From positions 1 to 64,000 of the forward strand of contig NZ_VKDC01000027.1 of assembly GCF_007097395.1 (NCBI RefSeq): a stretch of 64,000 bases of DNA, read 5' to 3'. Positions 63,616-64,000 of this stretch are shown in pieces. This stretch comes from Fulvivirga sp. M361 (GTDB lineage Bacteria > Bacteroidota > Bacteroidia > Cytophagales > Cyclobacteriaceae). The notes below the pieces were generated by a model, which saw only the letters and a program-made list of their open reading frames with translations, was not told where the DNA came from and did not search any database. Positions within the stretch are counted from its first letter, which is position 1; each line of letters begins with the position of its first letter. The position numbers and the translations under genes were made by a program.

Positions 63616-64000
63616 TCAGTTTACCTTTTCCACATACACATAAAATGCATTGCTCTGCTCCCCATTTTCCATATCAAAGTATGTCAGAAGATTCGTCTCT
63701 CCCTGGAGTAGTTCTATTTCAAAAACAGCCGATCCTTCTTCGTTATTTACCTCCACGGCCATTTCCTTATCGGCAACCTTCAAATATGCTTTGTTAAATT
63801 TCATTGCCTGGCCGTCTATTCTACGGTCCGTAAAAGGGGTTTGGGGTATGGCATCTTTTAATGCTGCCCCAAGTGCAACACCACTTTCTAACGGCCATCG
63901 CCTAAGGTGAAACCGGTAGGTACCGGCTGTTACGAAATTCACGGAAAACGGTGCCGGTTTCATCGGATTTCCCTGTCTAATCAATTTTTGGTTCCATGGA
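63616..64000 (-). CDS. C-terminal part of a sulfatase (partial at window edge)
   Basis: The visible 127 residues, from WNQKLIRQGNP through AGTYRFHLRRWPLESG and then the end YVYVEKVN, match the C-terminal domain of Bacteroidota arylsulfatases (typical block AGTYEFxLRRWP). The catalytic N-terminal domain lies beyond the window. With the fucosidase it points to breakdown of a sulfated fucan. Confidence 0.8.
   Translation of the reverse strand, partial: PWNQKLIRQGNPMKPAPFSVNFVTAGTYRFHLRRWPLESGVALGAALKDAIPQTPFTDRRIDGQAMKFNKAYLKVADKEMAVEVNNEEGSAVFEIELLQGETNLLTYFDMENGEQSNAFYVYVEKVN

Overview
The window looks like chromosomal DNA of a Bacteroidota bacterium, probably a marine or sediment member of the Cytophagales. 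The grounds are family content: PorP/SprF and a type IX secretion (T9SS) type-B sorting domain, PKD and RHS giants, an OmpA/PD40 protein, LytTR regulation, TAnnTTTG promoter elements, and a fucosidase/sulfatase sugar locus. The genus is inference.

Layout. 1-73 is the very end of an IS66-like transposase. 14842 down to 424 (minus strand) is a five-gene operon: an OmpH/Skp-like periplasmic chaperone, a lipoprotein, an SpvB/RHS-like giant, an RHS N-terminal half, and an LRR protein fused to the RHS C-terminal half. A LytTR regulator lies upstream of it. 18175-16385 is an OmpA/PD40/TPR envelope protein. 18972-24853 (plus) is a signalling cluster: two receiver-PAS-histidine kinases (one with a degenerate receiver), a lone receiver, a NarL-type regulator and an orphan ATPase domain. 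25135-31867 holds PorP/SprF, a stand-alone T9SS sorting-domain protein and a 17-repeat PKD giant. 31957-33928 holds a BLUF photoreceptor, an unknown secreted protein and a globin. mnmE follows at 34028-35398.

35381-53007 is a 17.6-kb integrated island in the 3' end of mnmE. It is bounded by a 20-bp direct repeat (one mismatch) that regenerates the last mnmE codons. It has a tyrosine integrase, excisionase-type HTH proteins, a split primase/helicase-like replication module, and then a tight plus-strand defence operon (41844-50287). The operon encodes an XRE regulator, a PD-(D/E)XK nuclease-N6-methyltransferase fusion, HsdS, a small P-loop protein, a PD-(D/E)XK-like DUF5655 protein, RhuM, and a long prokaryotic Argonaute whose PIWI catalytic residues are missing. 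This restriction-modification plus inactive-Argonaute operon is the best candidate for an undescribed system. It is followed by 1.25 kb of hairpin-rich non-coding DNA and two small cargo genes.

53290-62268 (minus) is a nine-gene operon for oxidative L-fucose catabolism, with a divergent LacI regulator. In order of action: fucosidase releases fucose, FucP imports it, then mutarotase, fucose dehydrogenase, lactonase, a UxaA-type dehydratase, ketodeoxyfuconate dehydrogenase and an FAH-family hydrolase lead to pyruvate plus L-lactate, which the LldD-like flavoenzyme can oxidise. The window ends in the C-terminus of a sulfatase. A decayed LacI-type HTH fragment lies between the island's right end and the fucose operon.
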